DNA from: Rheinheimera faecalis
Lineage (GTDB): Bacteria > Pseudomonadota > Gammaproteobacteria > Enterobacterales > Alteromonadaceae
NCBI RefSeq assembly: GCF_021290965.1
Contig: NZ_JAJOYT010000019.1
Coordinates: 1 to 57,488, forward strand
Length of the DNA stretch: 57,488 nucleotides
Direction: 5' to 3'
The translations under genes were made by a program, and so were the position numbers. The notes beneath the pieces are model-generated. The model was given only the letters and a program-made list of their open reading frames with translations, had not been told where the DNA came from and searched no databases. Positions 1-9,093 of this stretch are shown here, in pieces (the stretch's first letter is position 1; each line of letters opens with the position of its first letter).

Positions 1-60
1 GCCGTCTTTAAAACCATCCAAGTCGTGAATTCGCCAAACACTATTTAATTCAACTTGCAT
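1..60 (-). CDS. tnsB: TnsB transposase, N-terminal fragment (cut by window edge)
   Basis: Only the first 20 codons are in the window. They start at an ATG at 60-58 and read MQVELNSVWRIHDLDGFKDG. The start overlaps the end of tnsA by 11 bases, the tight tnsA-tnsB coupling usual in Tn7-like elements. In that family TnsB is the DDE transposase that binds the transposon ends and joins 3' ends to the target. The short VWRIHDL stretch resembles the start of TnsB proteins, but the call rests mainly on position after tnsA. The catalytic core is outside the window, so activity cannot be judged. Confidence 0.7.
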   Translation of the reverse strand, partial: MQVELNSVWRIHDLDGFKDG

Positions 61-874
61 ATTGCTTTAAATTCCCATTCATTTTGATTTGGATAATTTC
101 TATCATCCCAGATGACGCTATAGGCATAGCTAAATCTACAATGACCTCTTTCTCGGCAATTAAATACTTTAACAACGTCAAAGCATCATCATTCGAAATA
201 CAAACCTCATGAGACATCGTTTCGCAAATATCACTCAATTGCATGGTACCGATAGATAACATGCGCTTGGCTTTTTCTCTTATTTCAGTCCCAAATGATG
301 GGTACTTTTTACGTTTAGCATCTGTAATCCACTGAATGTTCCTAGACTTAATTTGATTGATTTCTGTTGAGCAAAATACATGGAAGGGTACACCTAATAG
401 TTCCCACCAAATTCGCTCAATATCCAGCTTTTCTGCCGTTCGTTTATCAAAAAGCTTTTCACTCGGCTTAACAGATACCGCCTCATACCAAATACGCTTT
501 CCATCACTGCACGTTAAAAGGAAATCAGTAGTTATGATGATGGGCTCTTTAGTTATTGGATGAGAGGGGTGGGCAACATTAAGTAACTTAGATATTTTTA
601 ACGAGAGTGTGAGAGGAAACAGAGGAAACTGCTCTCGGATATCAAGCACTGAATCAGAGAACTCAGCCAAGTAGAAAAAGCACGTCTCTTGCTCAGATAG
701 CGTATGGTGAATTCGGCCTGATTTGATTCCGTCGATCTTGCCGCTGTGGCCTTGAGAGTTAACATCTTGAACTCTTATCCACGGAGTGTAACTAGCACCT
801 GAGCCTAATCCATATTTTTGTTGTAATGCTCGCTTTAGATCAGCAAGCGTATCCAGTTTTCTCCGTCTCGCCAC
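50..874 (-). CDS. tnsA: TnsA-like heteromeric transposase endonuclease subunit
   Basis: At 274 residues this matches the length of Tn7 TnsA, the restriction-enzyme-like nuclease that cuts the 5' ends of the element and works with TnsB. I see the expected core: Glu61 or Glu63 after a HHTLSEQE stretch, Asp117 in IITTDFLL and Lys136 in EAVSVKP, about 19 residues after the Asp. The Gln usual two residues before that Lys appears to be Ser134. A C-terminal helical region from about 190 would be the TnsC-contacting part. The start is a GTG at 874-872; the nearby ATG at 879 is out of frame. The gene reads away from the transposon end and into tnsB. Whether the element is active is unknown because tnsB, tnsC and the targeting gene are not visible. 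Confidence 0.88.
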   Translation of the reverse strand: MARRRKLDTLADLKRALQQKYGLGSGASYTPWIRVQDVNSQGHSGKIDGIKSGRIHHTLSEQETCFFYLAEFSDSVLDIREQFPLFPLTLSLKISKLLNVAHPSHPITKEPIIITTDFLLTCSDGKRIWYEAVSVKPSEKLFDKRTAEKLDIERIWWELLGVPFHVFCSTEINQIKSRNIQWITDAKRKKYPSFGTEIREKAKRMLSIGTMQLSDICETMSHEVCISNDDALTLLKYLIAEKEVIVDLAMPIASSGMIEIIQIKMNGNLKQYAS

Positions 875-996
875 AGCATATACTCGACCTAATTTATCTT
901 TAATATACTATAGCCTAGTGTGCAAACTTTATTAACCCAAATGAGCGTTGTGTACAAACTATTTCAGCAATGTACAAACTTTATTGTTCCATAACA
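875..996 (-). mobile_element. Right end of a Tn7-like transposon with three TnsB-type sites
   Basis: Read on the minus strand the element begins at 996 with TGTTATGGAACAATAAAGT. This aligns with the Tn7 right end, which has TGT, six bases, then ACAATAAAGT. Three related copies follow: 984-971 (AATAAAGTTTGTACA), 964-951 (AAATAGTTTGTACA) and 933-919 (AATAAAGTTTGCACA). Closely packed sites are typical of the tnsA-proximal end. The innermost site overlaps a possible tnsA promoter (TTGCAC, 17 bases, TAAAGA), so TnsB binding could repress tnsABC. The expected 5-bp target duplication would be 997-1001 (AAAAC), which cannot be confirmed without the far end. Confidence 0.85.
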
Positions 997-1000
997 AAAA

Positions 1001-2182
1001 CTAACAATACTGCCCCGCCACCCAACCAGAAGCCCAAGCCCATTGAAAATTGTAGCCTCCTAACCAGCCGGTGACGTCTACTACTTCGCCGACAAAATAC
1101 AGGCCTGGTTGTTTTTTTGCTTCCATGGTTTTGGAGGATAGTTCGTTGGTGTCGACACCACCTAAAGTCACTTCGGCTGTGCGGTAGCCTTCGGTGCCGT
1201 TGGGTTTAAATACATAGTGCGTCAGGCTGTCGGCTAAACGCTGAATAGATTTGGCATGCAGTGCTTTAATAGCCTGATTCTGAAATACATTCAGTTCCAG
1301 CAGTTTTTCGACTAAACGTTTTGGCAGCAAGCGCGACAGTATAGTTTTGAGTTCCTGCTCAGGGTGTTTTTGCTGTTGCTCCAGCAGGAATTCGTTTAAA
1401 TCCTGCTGCGGCGATAAGTTAATAATCAGCTCGTCGCCCGGTTGCCAGTAGCTGGAGATTTGCAAAATAGCAGGGCCACTTAAGCCCCTGTGGGTAAACA
1501 GCATATCTTCCGGAAACACCACATCATTGGCTTCGGCCGTGACAGGTAAAGACACACCGCTGATTTCTTCGAATACCGCTTTATCAGCTGGTTGCCAGGT
1601 CAGTGGCACTAAGGCAGCTCGCACTGGTAATACGTTTAAGCCAAACTGTTCAGCCAGCTGAAAACCATAAGCTGTGGCGCCTAAATTTGGCAGGCTTAAA
1701 CCACCAGAAGCCACCACTAAACTCTGACAGCTACGGCTAAGTTGTGGCGTAGTGACTGTATACACTCCATCGGCAAAACTGACGTTTTGAATATCCTGCT
1801 GCAGCGCTATAGACACGCCGGCCTTGTCGCACTCTTGTTGCAGCATATCGACAATGTCTTTGGCGCTATCGTCACAAAACAGCTGGCCCAGCGTTTTTTC
1901 GTGGTAGGCAATACCGTATTGCTGCACCAAAGCGATAAAATCCCATTGGGTATAACGACTTAACGCCGACTTACAAAAGTGTGGGTTTTGCGATAAAAAA
2001 TTAGCCGGGCTGGCGTAGATATTGGTGAAGTTACAGCGGCCACCACCAGACATCAGAATTTTGCGGCCTATACGTTTGCCGTTATCCAGCACCAGGGTTT
2101 TACGGCCTCTTTTGGCCGCTTCAATAGCGCTGAATAAACCTGCTGCGCCTGCCCCTATGATGATCACGTCCCACTGCTGCAT
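1001..2182 (-). CDS. yhiN: YhiN/HI0933-family NAD(P)/FAD-dependent oxidoreductase
   Basis: This 393-residue flavoprotein belongs to the HI0933/YhiN family, whose reaction is not established to my knowledge. An N-terminal Rossmann motif for FAD is clear (IIIGAGAAGLFSAIEAA, residues 7-23), with GGGRCNFTN near 47 and the family C-terminal stretch GGYNFQWAWASGW. Its ATG overlaps the waaA-kdkA stop by one base (TAATG), so it is the last gene of the leftward LPS operon. The Tn7-like element ends five bases beyond its TAG codon, so the gene is intact except perhaps for a few terminal residues. I recall yhiN being described as an attachment site for one branch of Tn7-like elements, which fits this position. 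Confidence 0.9.
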   Translation of the reverse strand: MQQWDVIIIGAGAAGLFSAIEAAKRGRKTLVLDNGKRIGRKILMSGGGRCNFTNIYASPANFLSQNPHFCKSALSRYTQWDFIALVQQYGIAYHEKTLGQLFCDDSAKDIVDMLQQECDKAGVSIALQQDIQNVSFADGVYTVTTPQLSRSCQSLVVASGGLSLPNLGATAYGFQLAEQFGLNVLPVRAALVPLTWQPADKAVFEEISGVSLPVTAEANDVVFPEDMLFTHRGLSGPAILQISSYWQPGDELIINLSPQQDLNEFLLEQQQKHPEQELKTILSRLLPKRLVEKLLELNVFQNQAIKALHAKSIQRLADSLTHYVFKPNGTEGYRTAEVTLGGVDTNELSSKTMEAKKQPGLYFVGEVVDVTGWLGGYNFQWAWASGWVAGQYC

Positions 2183-4251
2183 TAGTTTGTACTCTGTATG
2201 GTTTGGCTTGCCGCTTGCTGATAACCCAGCTCAAGCGCGGCGAATTGGTCGGGCTGCCAATGAAAGACTGGCAACTGCTGTTTTTCTTTGTTTAGCGAGC
2301 GTAATAAACGCTGAAGATTCTGTTGTTTCCAGCTTTGATCCGGAAAGTCTGCTGCTGTGCGAATAGCGCATTTATCAAAGTCGATCAGCCAAAACTGGCC
2401 TTGCTGATCCAGCAAAATATTGTGGCAGTTTAAGTCGGAGTGATACACCTGATGCTGATGAAAAGAGGCTATTAATGCACCTAGCTGTTGCCATTCGGCA
2501 TTAGTTAAAGGCCGTTGTTGCAGCAGATGAGCCAAGTCTGTGGTGCCCGGGATGCGTTCAATCAGAATATCGGCGCTATAACTATAAAAGCCAAAGCTAA
2601 ACCCATGCTTTTGATACAAAGCAGCGCAGGGCCGTGGCACTGGTAAACCCCATAAGCGCATTTGCCAGAGTAAACTGAATTCCGCCATAGCCCGGCTTTG
2701 GGCTGCAGGCTCTGGCCAGAACTTATCTTTATTCAGTTTCCCCACTAAACCACCACGGTAATAATGCCGCAGTACCGCCTCTTTACCGTTTTGCTGGCGG
2801 ATAAACCACACCGTATTACGGCCTTTGGATTGGCCTATGACTAAGCCCTGTTGTTGCCAAAATTCAGGTTGGAAATAAGCCAACTCAAAGTTCGGATAAA
2901 AGTGCGGATCAAACCAAGCTAAAGCATTGTCTGTATTTAACTTTTTAATTTCAGCCATGGGCAATAAATGTTGGACCTGAGCCATCATACGAGCCACTGC
3001 ACCTTGTTGCTGTTGATAGAGTTTTAAACCCTTTTCACCGGTTTGAATGGCCAGTTCTGGTTGCTGGATCAGTTGAGTCACAGTGCTGACCAGATCCGCC
3101 ACTGTAGTTACCTGAAAATAGGCTTGCTGTTGTTGCAGCAACTGAAAGACCAGCTGGAAATTAAATACATAAGGGCCGGATAACACGGCCTTACCGAACG
3201 CCATAGCTTCCAGCGGATTATGGCCACCGCGTTCAATCAGGCTGCCGCCGATAAAAACAAAATCGGCCAGTTGATACCAGCTTAATAACTCGCCCATTGA
3301 ATCGCCAAGCCAGACTTCAGTACTGGCATCTGGTAAACCATTCAGGCTACGGCGGACAAACTTCAGCTGCTGTTGTTGTAATAACTGGGCGACAACATCA
3401 AAACGCTCCGGATGTCGTGGCACCAGCACCAGCAGTAGCTGTGGGAACTGCACTTTTAATTGCTGATAAGCCTGAATTAGCAGCTCATCTTCACCGGCAT
3501 GAGTGCTGCCAGCTACCCAGACGATCCGGTCTTGCAGCAGAGGTTTTAAGCTGTGCGCCAATTGGGTGCTAGTTTTTGGCACATCCAGTTCAAATTTTAA
3601 GTTACCTGCTACTTGCACATTTTTAGCCCCCAAAGCTCTAAAACGGCGGGCACTGTTTTTGTCCTGCGTCAGAATTTGGCTGATGTTCTGCAGCATAGGC
3701 TGAGTTAAAGCGCTAAAACGCCGATAACCTTTGGCTGAACGAGCCGATAAACGGGCGTTGACCACTAAAGTTGGAATAGAGAGTGCTTTGCAATTCGCTA
3801 CCAAATTAGGCCACAGCTCAGTTTCTAAAATCAGCAACAACTGCGGCTGCATCCACTTTAGCCAAAGACGCATCAGCACAGGGTAATCAAAAGGCAGGTA
3901 ACAATGCTCAATCTTTCTACCCTGCTGCTGTTGTTCAGCCTGCAATTTTTGAATAGCAGCAGCAGCCGTAGGTGTGGTGCAGGTAATGGTAAGAGGCAAA
4001 TGTGGATACTGCAACAACAGCTGTTTAATCAATGGTTTGGCAGCGTTAAACTCACCCACTGAAACTGTATGAAGCACTATGCCGTCTTTGGCTGACGCTG
4101 CTGGCAGCTTCAACGCAAAACGTTCAGCAAAACGCTGGCGATAAGCCGGGTCTTTGCGCGAGCGTAGCAGTAAATACAGCACTAACAGCGGAGTCAGCGT
4201 CAGAATCAAGGCGCTGTACAACAGTCTTAACAGGAAAAAGCCGGCTTGCAT
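2182..4251 (-). CDS. waaA-kdkA: Fused Kdo transferase (WaaA) and Kdo kinase (KdkA)
   Basis: The 689-residue product joins two LPS enzymes normally made separately. Residues 1 to about 425 are WaaA (KdtA): an N-terminal membrane anchor, then a GT-B transferase that adds Kdo to lipid A, with VSVGEF and ILETELWPN in the first half and VWVAGSTHAGEDE, FIGGSLIERGGHNPLE in the second. From about residue 440 it is KdkA, an ATP-dependent kinase that phosphorylates Kdo: a kinase-like fold with VYHSDLNCHNILLD near 603 and WLIDFDKC after it. A Met at 432 sits at the junction but has no clear ribosome site, so one polypeptide is likely. It lies 0-1 bp from its neighbours in an operon with the GT2 gene upstream and yhiN downstream. 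KdkA occurs where a single Kdo is phosphorylated, as in Haemophilus and Vibrio, so that core type is inferred here. Confidence 0.92.
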   Translation of the reverse strand: MQAGFFLLRLLYSALILTLTPLLVLYLLLRSRKDPAYRQRFAERFALKLPAASAKDGIVLHTVSVGEFNAAKPLIKQLLLQYPHLPLTITCTTPTAAAAIQKLQAEQQQQGRKIEHCYLPFDYPVLMRLWLKWMQPQLLLILETELWPNLVANCKALSIPTLVVNARLSARSAKGYRRFSALTQPMLQNISQILTQDKNSARRFRALGAKNVQVAGNLKFELDVPKTSTQLAHSLKPLLQDRIVWVAGSTHAGEDELLIQAYQQLKVQFPQLLLVLVPRHPERFDVVAQLLQQQQLKFVRRSLNGLPDASTEVWLGDSMGELLSWYQLADFVFIGGSLIERGGHNPLEAMAFGKAVLSGPYVFNFQLVFQLLQQQQAYFQVTTVADLVSTVTQLIQQPELAIQTGEKGLKLYQQQQGAVARMMAQVQHLLPMAEIKKLNTDNALAWFDPHFYPNFELAYFQPEFWQQQGLVIGQSKGRNTVWFIRQQNGKEAVLRHYYRGGLVGKLNKDKFWPEPAAQSRAMAEFSLLWQMRLWGLPVPRPCAALYQKHGFSFGFYSYSADILIERIPGTTDLAHLLQQRPLTNAEWQQLGALIASFHQHQVYHSDLNCHNILLDQQGQFWLIDFDKCAIRTAADFPDQSWKQQNLQRLLRSLNKEKQQLPVFHWQPDQFAALELGYQQAASQTIQSTN

Positions 4252-5031
4252 TTAGCTTTTTGCTTTGGCTTTTGCATCAGCCACCATAGTGGCTAAAGCG
4301 GCGTATTTATGAAAAGCATATTGGCCCAGCACTATGGCCATCAGTAAACCACGCCAGCCGTCGAGAAACCCCAAACGCAGCACGTACTGCTGAATAAAGT
4401 CGGTGAAAAAGCGCAAAATGGCAAAACCCAAACTGGCCTTTTTACCACGGGCAAATTTATCTTCAGCGCCTAAACAAGCATATTTCACATGCTTCTCCTG
4501 ACAATGCTGATAACTGCGCCAGCTGTGGTGAATAATGGCCGATTTCAGTACCCGCACTTTTTCGTAAGGCAATAACAGGGTTTCGTGCACCTGACGGTCT
4601 TTAAAACTGGCGCCTGTTTTTAAAAACAATTTACCCTGAGGAGTGGAGTAACGACCATGTTTAAGCAACTTGCCGAAAAAGTAGGTGTGCCATGGCATTT
4701 TGATAAAGTTGGCGTCTAAATCAGGCTCTGCCAACACCTGATCAATTTCCACTTTCAGCTCAGGTGTCAGTACTTCGTCGGCGTCTATGCTCAATACCCA
4801 GTCATGTTCACACCAGGCTAAAGCACGGTTACGCTGTGGGCCAAAACCAGGCCAGTCGGTTTGATAGACTTTATCGGCGTACTTTTCTGCTATCTCTACC
4901 GTTCTGTCTTTACTGCCGGAGTCGACCACTATCAGTTGATCAACCCAGCCAGCAAGCGACTGTAAACAAGCTTCAATGCGGTCTTCTTCATTGCAGGAGA
5001 TAACAAAACAGGAAATTTTACGGCTACGCAT
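4252..5031 (-). CDS. Family 2 glycosyltransferase, WaaE/KdtX-like (LPS inner core)
   Basis: The 259 residues form a GT-A fold glycosyltransferase. ISCFVISCNEEDRIEAC is the nucleotide-sugar start motif, VVDSGSKDRT follows, and LSIDADEVL supplies the DxD metal site. The overall form matches WaaE/KdtX, which in enterobacteria adds glucose to heptose I of the inner core. A hydrophobic stretch near the C-terminus (LLMAIVLGQYAFHKYAAL) may hold it at the inner membrane. The gene begins two bases after the GT25 stop and ends directly against the waaA-kdkA start, so it belongs to the leftward LPS operon. Donor and acceptor sugars cannot be read from sequence. Confidence 0.85.
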   Translation of the reverse strand: MRSRKISCFVISCNEEDRIEACLQSLAGWVDQLIVVDSGSKDRTVEIAEKYADKVYQTDWPGFGPQRNRALAWCEHDWVLSIDADEVLTPELKVEIDQVLAEPDLDANFIKMPWHTYFFGKLLKHGRYSTPQGKLFLKTGASFKDRQVHETLLLPYEKVRVLKSAIIHHSWRSYQHCQEKHVKYACLGAEDKFARGKKASLGFAILRFFTDFIQQYVLRLGFLDGWRGLLMAIVLGQYAFHKYAALATMVADAKAKAKS

Positions 5032-5033
5032 GC

Positions 5034-5813
5034 TTAAACCTCTTCCTGCTTGGTTGGAGTAAACTGAACCTGTGAAAGATCACCAGAGACGTGGTTATTG
5101 CGGATAGATTTCAGCTGGAACCGGTATTTCAGGTTACGCCAAAACGAAGTGCCGCCTTTACGGGTGCCGCCACTCATTTTATCGATTTCGCTTTCAAAAC
5201 GGCTGGCCGACCATAAACGGTAAGGCAACATGGAGTACACAGTCAGGTTCAGCTCAGGGTAAAACTGCAGATCCACATCAACAGGGCGGAAAAACTTAGG
5301 ACGGCTCAAAAGCTTTTTTGCACCTTCCAGCGTTAAGGCATAACCCGTAGTGCAGTTGGGCACTTTGGCAAAATTCACCAGGCTATAACCATCACCCAGC
5401 TCTTTTTTCTGCTCACCAGTGCCTGCTCTGTCATCGGCCAACTTAATCATATCCCAGTGTTTTAACTGAGTGATTTTTTCCAGCACAGTCAGAAATTCAG
5501 GCTCTAAATCTATATCGTCTTCCAGAATAAAGGCCATGGCGATGTTTTCATCCACCATACGCTGCCATAAAGTGCGGTGACTTAAATAACAGCCAATTTC
5601 GCCTGGCGACAAAGGACGACGGAATTTTTTCTGGTTTAACGCAGGATCATAACAAGCTGCAACTTCAGCCTGGCTTAGGTTTTTGCCATAAATAGCGCTG
5701 AAGCGTTCAGCATCCAAACCCAGCTTATGCAGCTGCTTTTTGGCTGACTCATAACGCTCAGGGTTGGAATCCAGATTAATTAACCAGATTGGGTATCCTG
5801 CAAACTGTCCCAT
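5034..5813 (-). CDS. Family 25 glycosyltransferase (LPS biosynthesis)
   Basis: This is a GT25 enzyme, a family including the LgtB and Lex-type LPS galactosyltransferases. It has IWLINLDSNPERYES at the start, LSPGEIGCYLSHRTLW in the middle and FILEDDIDL as the DxD-like acidic motif. I place the start at the ATG at 5813, giving 259 residues, because GGAAGA lies at a good distance upstream and family similarity begins there. The frame is open to a TTG at 5936, but the extra 41 residues look basic and non-conserved. It is the first gene of the leftward LPS operon and is divergent from gmhA. Confidence 0.85.
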   Translation of the reverse strand: MGQFAGYPIWLINLDSNPERYESAKKQLHKLGLDAERFSAIYGKNLSQAEVAACYDPALNQKKFRRPLSPGEIGCYLSHRTLWQRMVDENIAMAFILEDDIDLEPEFLTVLEKITQLKHWDMIKLADDRAGTGEQKKELGDGYSLVNFAKVPNCTTGYALTLEGAKKLLSRPKFFRPVDVDLQFYPELNLTVYSMLPYRLWSASRFESEIDKMSGGTRKGGTSFWRNLKYRFQLKSIRNNHVSGDLSQVQFTPTKQEEV

Positions 5814-5988
5814 GTTTTTCTTCCACTTTATTCTGCTTCTATGCAACGATTTTACCTGAACGCCTTCTAAAGACAGAGCTTTTTTTCCCGCAATAGCCCT
5901 GAAGACAGAGTCCATGGATAAAAAGTTCTTTTGCAATAACTAAGATCCGTTAAAATGCCTTCAATCACAGAGCTAAACAGAGCCTCCT

Positions 5989-6570
5989 ATGTCAGATTTA
6001 AAACAAAGCTTTTTAGATAGTTTAAAACGTCACCGTGACGCCTTTGCCACAGTGGAAGCCTATCATGAGCAAGCAATGCAGCTGTTGGACGCAGTGCAAA
6101 ACTGCCTCAAACAAGGCGGCAAAGTAGTATGGATGGGTAATGGCGGCAGCGCGGCCGACAGCCAGCATTTAGCTGCTGAATTTATGGTGCGTTACAAAGC
6201 AGAACGTGGCCCGCTGGCATCTATCGCCTTAACAACCGACACTTCTATTCTGACTGCACACGCCAACGACTACCATTTTGACAGCGTATTTGAACGTCAG
6301 GTGTTAGGTTTAGTGCGACCACAAGACGTGGTGATTGGCCTGACGACGTCGGGCAAAAGCCCAAATATCAATTTAGCTTTAAAAGCCGCTAATGACTTAG
6401 GAGCTTTTACTGTAGCACTGACTGGTCGTGATGGTGGTTTAGTCAAAGACATCGCCAAGCTGCCTATTATTGTGAAAAATGACGAAACAGCCCGTATTCA
6501 GGAAGTGCATATGTTTATTGGCCACTGGCTCTGTGAAGCTCTGGATATGGCCATTGTAGGAAACAACTAA
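5989..6570 (+). CDS. gmhA: Phosphoheptose isomerase (sedoheptulose 7-phosphate isomerase)
   Basis: GmhA converts sedoheptulose 7-phosphate to D-glycero-D-manno-heptose 7-phosphate, the first step of ADP-heptose synthesis. The 193 residues form a single SIS domain with [20 protein letters not shown] and [16 protein letters not shown], which carry the phosphate-binding serines, and the C-terminal [12 protein letters not shown]. Length and motifs match the family. Its stop overlaps the hldE start by one base (TAATG). The gene starts a rightward run, gmhA-hldE-GT9-gmhB, that supplies and uses heptose for the core built by the divergent operon. Confidence 0.95.
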   Translation: MSDLKQSFLDSLKRHRDAFATVEAYHEQAMQLLDAVQNCLKQGGKVVWMGNGGSAADSQHLAAEFMVRYKAERGPLASIALTTDTSILTAHANDYHFDSVFERQVLGLVRPQDVVIGLTTSGKSPNINLALKAANDLGAFTVALTGRDGGLVKDIAKLPIIVKNDETARIQEVHMFIGHWLCEALDMAIVGNN

Positions 6571-8030
6571 TGATTAACCTGAGCCTGCTGCAAAATTTGT
6601 CTTCTGCTTCTGTATTGGTGGTGGGTGATGTGATGCTGGACCGCTATTTTAATGGCGACTCGCAGCGTATATCGCCTGAAGCGCCGGTACCTGTGGTGAA
6701 AATTAGCAAAATAGAAGACAAAGCCGGTGGCGCTGCCAACGTGGCACGTAATATCGCCCATCTGGACGGTAAAGTAGGCTTATTAGGTATTATTGGTAAC
6801 GACAGCGCGGGCGAGTCTTTGCAGCAGTTGCTGGCGGGTGAACAAATTCACTCCGAGCTGTTTAGCCAGGATCATAAACCTACCATTGCCAAAATGCGGG
6901 TGGTATCGCGCCAACAGCAAATAGTGCGGCTGGATCAGGAAGAAATGTTCAGCAGCGAAGATGCTGAACTGCTGGCAGAGCGTTTTGCCGCTGTGTATCA
7001 AAACTACGATGTGATCCTGTTCAGTGATTACAACAAAGGCTCGTTGCAGCAGATTTCTAAAATGATCAAACTGGCCAAAGCTGCTGGCAAAACTGTCTTG
7101 GTCGACCCAAAACAAGCCGATTTGTCGGTGTACGCCGGTGCTGATGTGATTACGCCTAATTTAGGCGAATTTAAAACCGCTGGTGGCAAAACAGCGTCAG
7201 TGGAAGAGATGCTCAGTTCAGCCCGCGAGCTGATGCAAAAAGCAGGTTTAGCCTCGATTTTACTAACCCGCAGCGAACAAGGCATGAGCCTTATTACCGC
7301 CACTGAACATTTCCACTTCCCGGCCCAAGTGTTGGAAGTCAGCGATGTAACAGGTGCTGGTGATACCGTAATCGCCACTTTGGCTGTGATGTTAAGTGCT
7401 GGCATGTCCTTACATGACGCTACTCAACTGGCGAACTTAGCTGCTGGCATAGTGGTAGGCAAAGTAGGAGCAGCGACAGTTTCTCCTGAAGAGCTGGCCG
7501 CTAAGCTAAACAAAGATTTATTCCGTCAGGGTGATTTTTACCAGACGCCTTTTGACAAAGTACTGCAGCATATTAAGTTTGCCCGTCAAAACGGCGAACG
7601 TATTGTCTTCACCAATGGCTGCTTTGATATTTTACATGCAGGTCATGTGCGGTATTTAGCTCAGGCTAAGGCTTTAGGTGACCGTTTAGTGGTTGGCCTG
7701 AATTCAGATGCTTCAGTGCGCCGCTTAAAAGGCGAACAGCGCCCTATCAATACGTTGGAAGACCGCGCCACAGTGCTGGCAAGTTTGGCCAGTGTCGACT
7801 GGGTGGTGCCTTTTGGCGATGACACAGCCGAAAACGATACGCCGCTCAAATTAATCAGCACCATATTGCCTGACGTCTTAGTCAAAGGTGGCGACTACAG
7901 CATTGCAACCATAGTAGGCGCTGATGTGGTGATAGCTCATGGTGGCGAAGTGCAGGTGCTGACTTTTGTTGATGGCCGCTCCACCAGCAAAGTAATACGG
8001 AAAATTCAGGACTTGCAGGGAAATAACTGA
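6570..8030 (+). CDS. hldE: Bifunctional heptose 7-phosphate kinase / heptose 1-phosphate adenylyltransferase
   Basis: HldE catalyses two steps of ADP-heptose synthesis, on either side of the GmhB phosphatase step. The N-terminal part, to about residue 315, is a PfkB/ribokinase-type sugar kinase with [11 protein letters not shown] and the catalytic VTGAGDT motif. The C-terminal part, from about 345, is a cytidylyltransferase-fold domain with [16 protein letters not shown], the HxGH nucleotidyltransferase signature. The 486-residue length is normal for the fused gammaproteobacterial form. It is translationally coupled to gmhA and followed after one base by the heptosyltransferase gene. Confidence 0.96.
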   Translation: MINLSLLQNLSSASVLVVGDVMLDRYFNGDSQRISPEAPVPVVKISKIEDKAGGAANVARNIAHLDGKVGLLGIIGNDSAGESLQQLLAGEQIHSELFSQDHKPTIAKMRVVSRQQQIVRLDQEEMFSSEDAELLAERFAAVYQNYDVILFSDYNKGSLQQISKMIKLAKAAGKTVLVDPKQADLSVYAGADVITPNLGEFKTAGGKTASVEEMLSSARELMQKAGLASILLTRSEQGMSLITATEHFHFPAQVLEVSDVTGAGDTVIATLAVMLSAGMSLHDATQLANLAAGIVVGKVGAATVSPEELAAKLNKDLFRQGDFYQTPFDKVLQHIKFARQNGERIVFTNGCFDILHAGHVRYLAQAKALGDRLVVGLNSDASVRRLKGEQRPINTLEDRATVLASLASVDWVVPFGDDTAENDTPLKLISTILPDVLVKGGDYSIATIVGADVVIAHGGEVQVLTFVDGRSTSKVIRKIQDLQGNN

Positions 8031-8031
8031 T

Positions 8032-9093
8032 TTGTCGCAGCCCATAACATCTATTTGTATTCTGCGTTTATCCGCTATTGGTGATGTCTGTAACGCAGTG
8101 TCCGTGGTGCAATCTATTCAGCGTCAGCATCCGCAGGCGCAGATCACCTGGATCATCGGCAAAATCGAAGCCCGTTTGCTGGAAGGCTTGCCCGGTGTAC
8201 GTTTTGTGGTTTTTGATAAAAAGCTTGGCAAAGCCGCTTATAGCCAGCTGAAGCAGGATTTAAACAACGACTACTTTGATGTGCTGCTGCATATGCAGGT
8301 GGCCTTTCGCGCTAACGTCGCCTCGCTGTGTATCAAGGCCCGCAAAAAAATTGGTTTCGACTGGCATACCGCGAAAGAGTTACATGCGCTTTTTATGCGT
8401 CATCGTATTGAGCCAGCCCCGCGCAGCCATGTGCTGGATGGTTTTCGCCAGTTTGCTAAAGCTATTGGCGTATCAGAACAAGAACTGGGTCAAACCCCTT
8501 CCTGGCAGTTACCTATTCCGGAAGCGGATGAGTTATGGGCTAAAGAGCAGCTGGCCGCTACTGGTAATTCCAGAATATTGATCATCAGCCCAGCAGCCTC
8601 TAAAGCCGAACGCAACTGGTTACCAGAACGTTATGCGGCTTTGGCCGATTATGCGAATGCTAAAGGCTTTGCAGTGATCTTATCTGGTGGCCCGACAGAG
8701 CTGGAGCGGAATTTAAGTCAGGCTATTTTGGCATCGGCACAGCATCCCATCACAGATTTAACAGGCAAAACCAATTTAAAACAGCTGCTGGCTTTATTGA
8801 AACACGCCAGTTTAGTACTGGCGCCAGATACAGGCCCTACTCATATGGCGGTGGCAGTTGGCACTCCGGTGATAGGTTTATATGGCCACAGTAATCCGGA
8901 CCGCACTGGCCCTTATTTATTCCGTCAGTATGTGGTCGAGGTGTATCACCAGTCTTTAATTGCACAGCAAGGCAAAACTGCAGCAGAGCTGAAATGGGGC
9001 ACCCGCGTCAAAGGCAGCGATATTATGCAGAAAATATCTGTAGAGGCTGTAACGGCGATGTTCGATAAAGTAGTGGCAGAACAGCAGTTATGA
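8032..9093 (+). CDS. Family 9 glycosyltransferase, LPS heptosyltransferase type
   Basis: A 353-residue GT-B enzyme of the WaaC/WaaF/WaaQ family, which transfers heptose from ADP-heptose to the LPS core. Seen are ILRLSAIGDVCNAVSVV at the N-terminus, SPAASKAERNWLPERYAALAD at the start of the second domain, and LAPDTGPTHMAVAVGTPVIGLYGHSNPDRTGP, the acceptor and nucleotide signature. The start is a TTG at 8032, one base after the hldE stop and behind GGGAAATAAC. The end overlaps gmhB by four bases (ATGA). Whether it acts as heptosyltransferase I or another member cannot be told here. Confidence 0.88.
   Translation: MSQPITSICILRLSAIGDVCNAVSVVQSIQRQHPQAQITWIIGKIEARLLEGLPGVRFVVFDKKLGKAAYSQLKQDLNNDYFDVLLHMQVAFRANVASLCIKARKKIGFDWHTAKELHALFMRHRIEPAPRSHVLDGFRQFAKAIGVSEQELGQTPSWQLPIPEADELWAKEQLAATGNSRILIISPAASKAERNWLPERYAALADYANAKGFAVILSGGPTELERNLSQAILASAQHPITDLTGKTNLKQLLALLKHASLVLAPDTGPTHMAVAVGTPVIGLYGHSNPDRTGPYLFRQYVVEVYHQSLIAQQGKTAAELKWGTRVKGSDIMQKISVEAVTAMFDKVVAEQQL

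Noticed and set aside
2956-2958. Internal Met at the WaaA-KdkA junction as a separate kdkA start
   Set aside because: No ribosome-binding site lies at the right distance, unlike the internal start in the giant gene.
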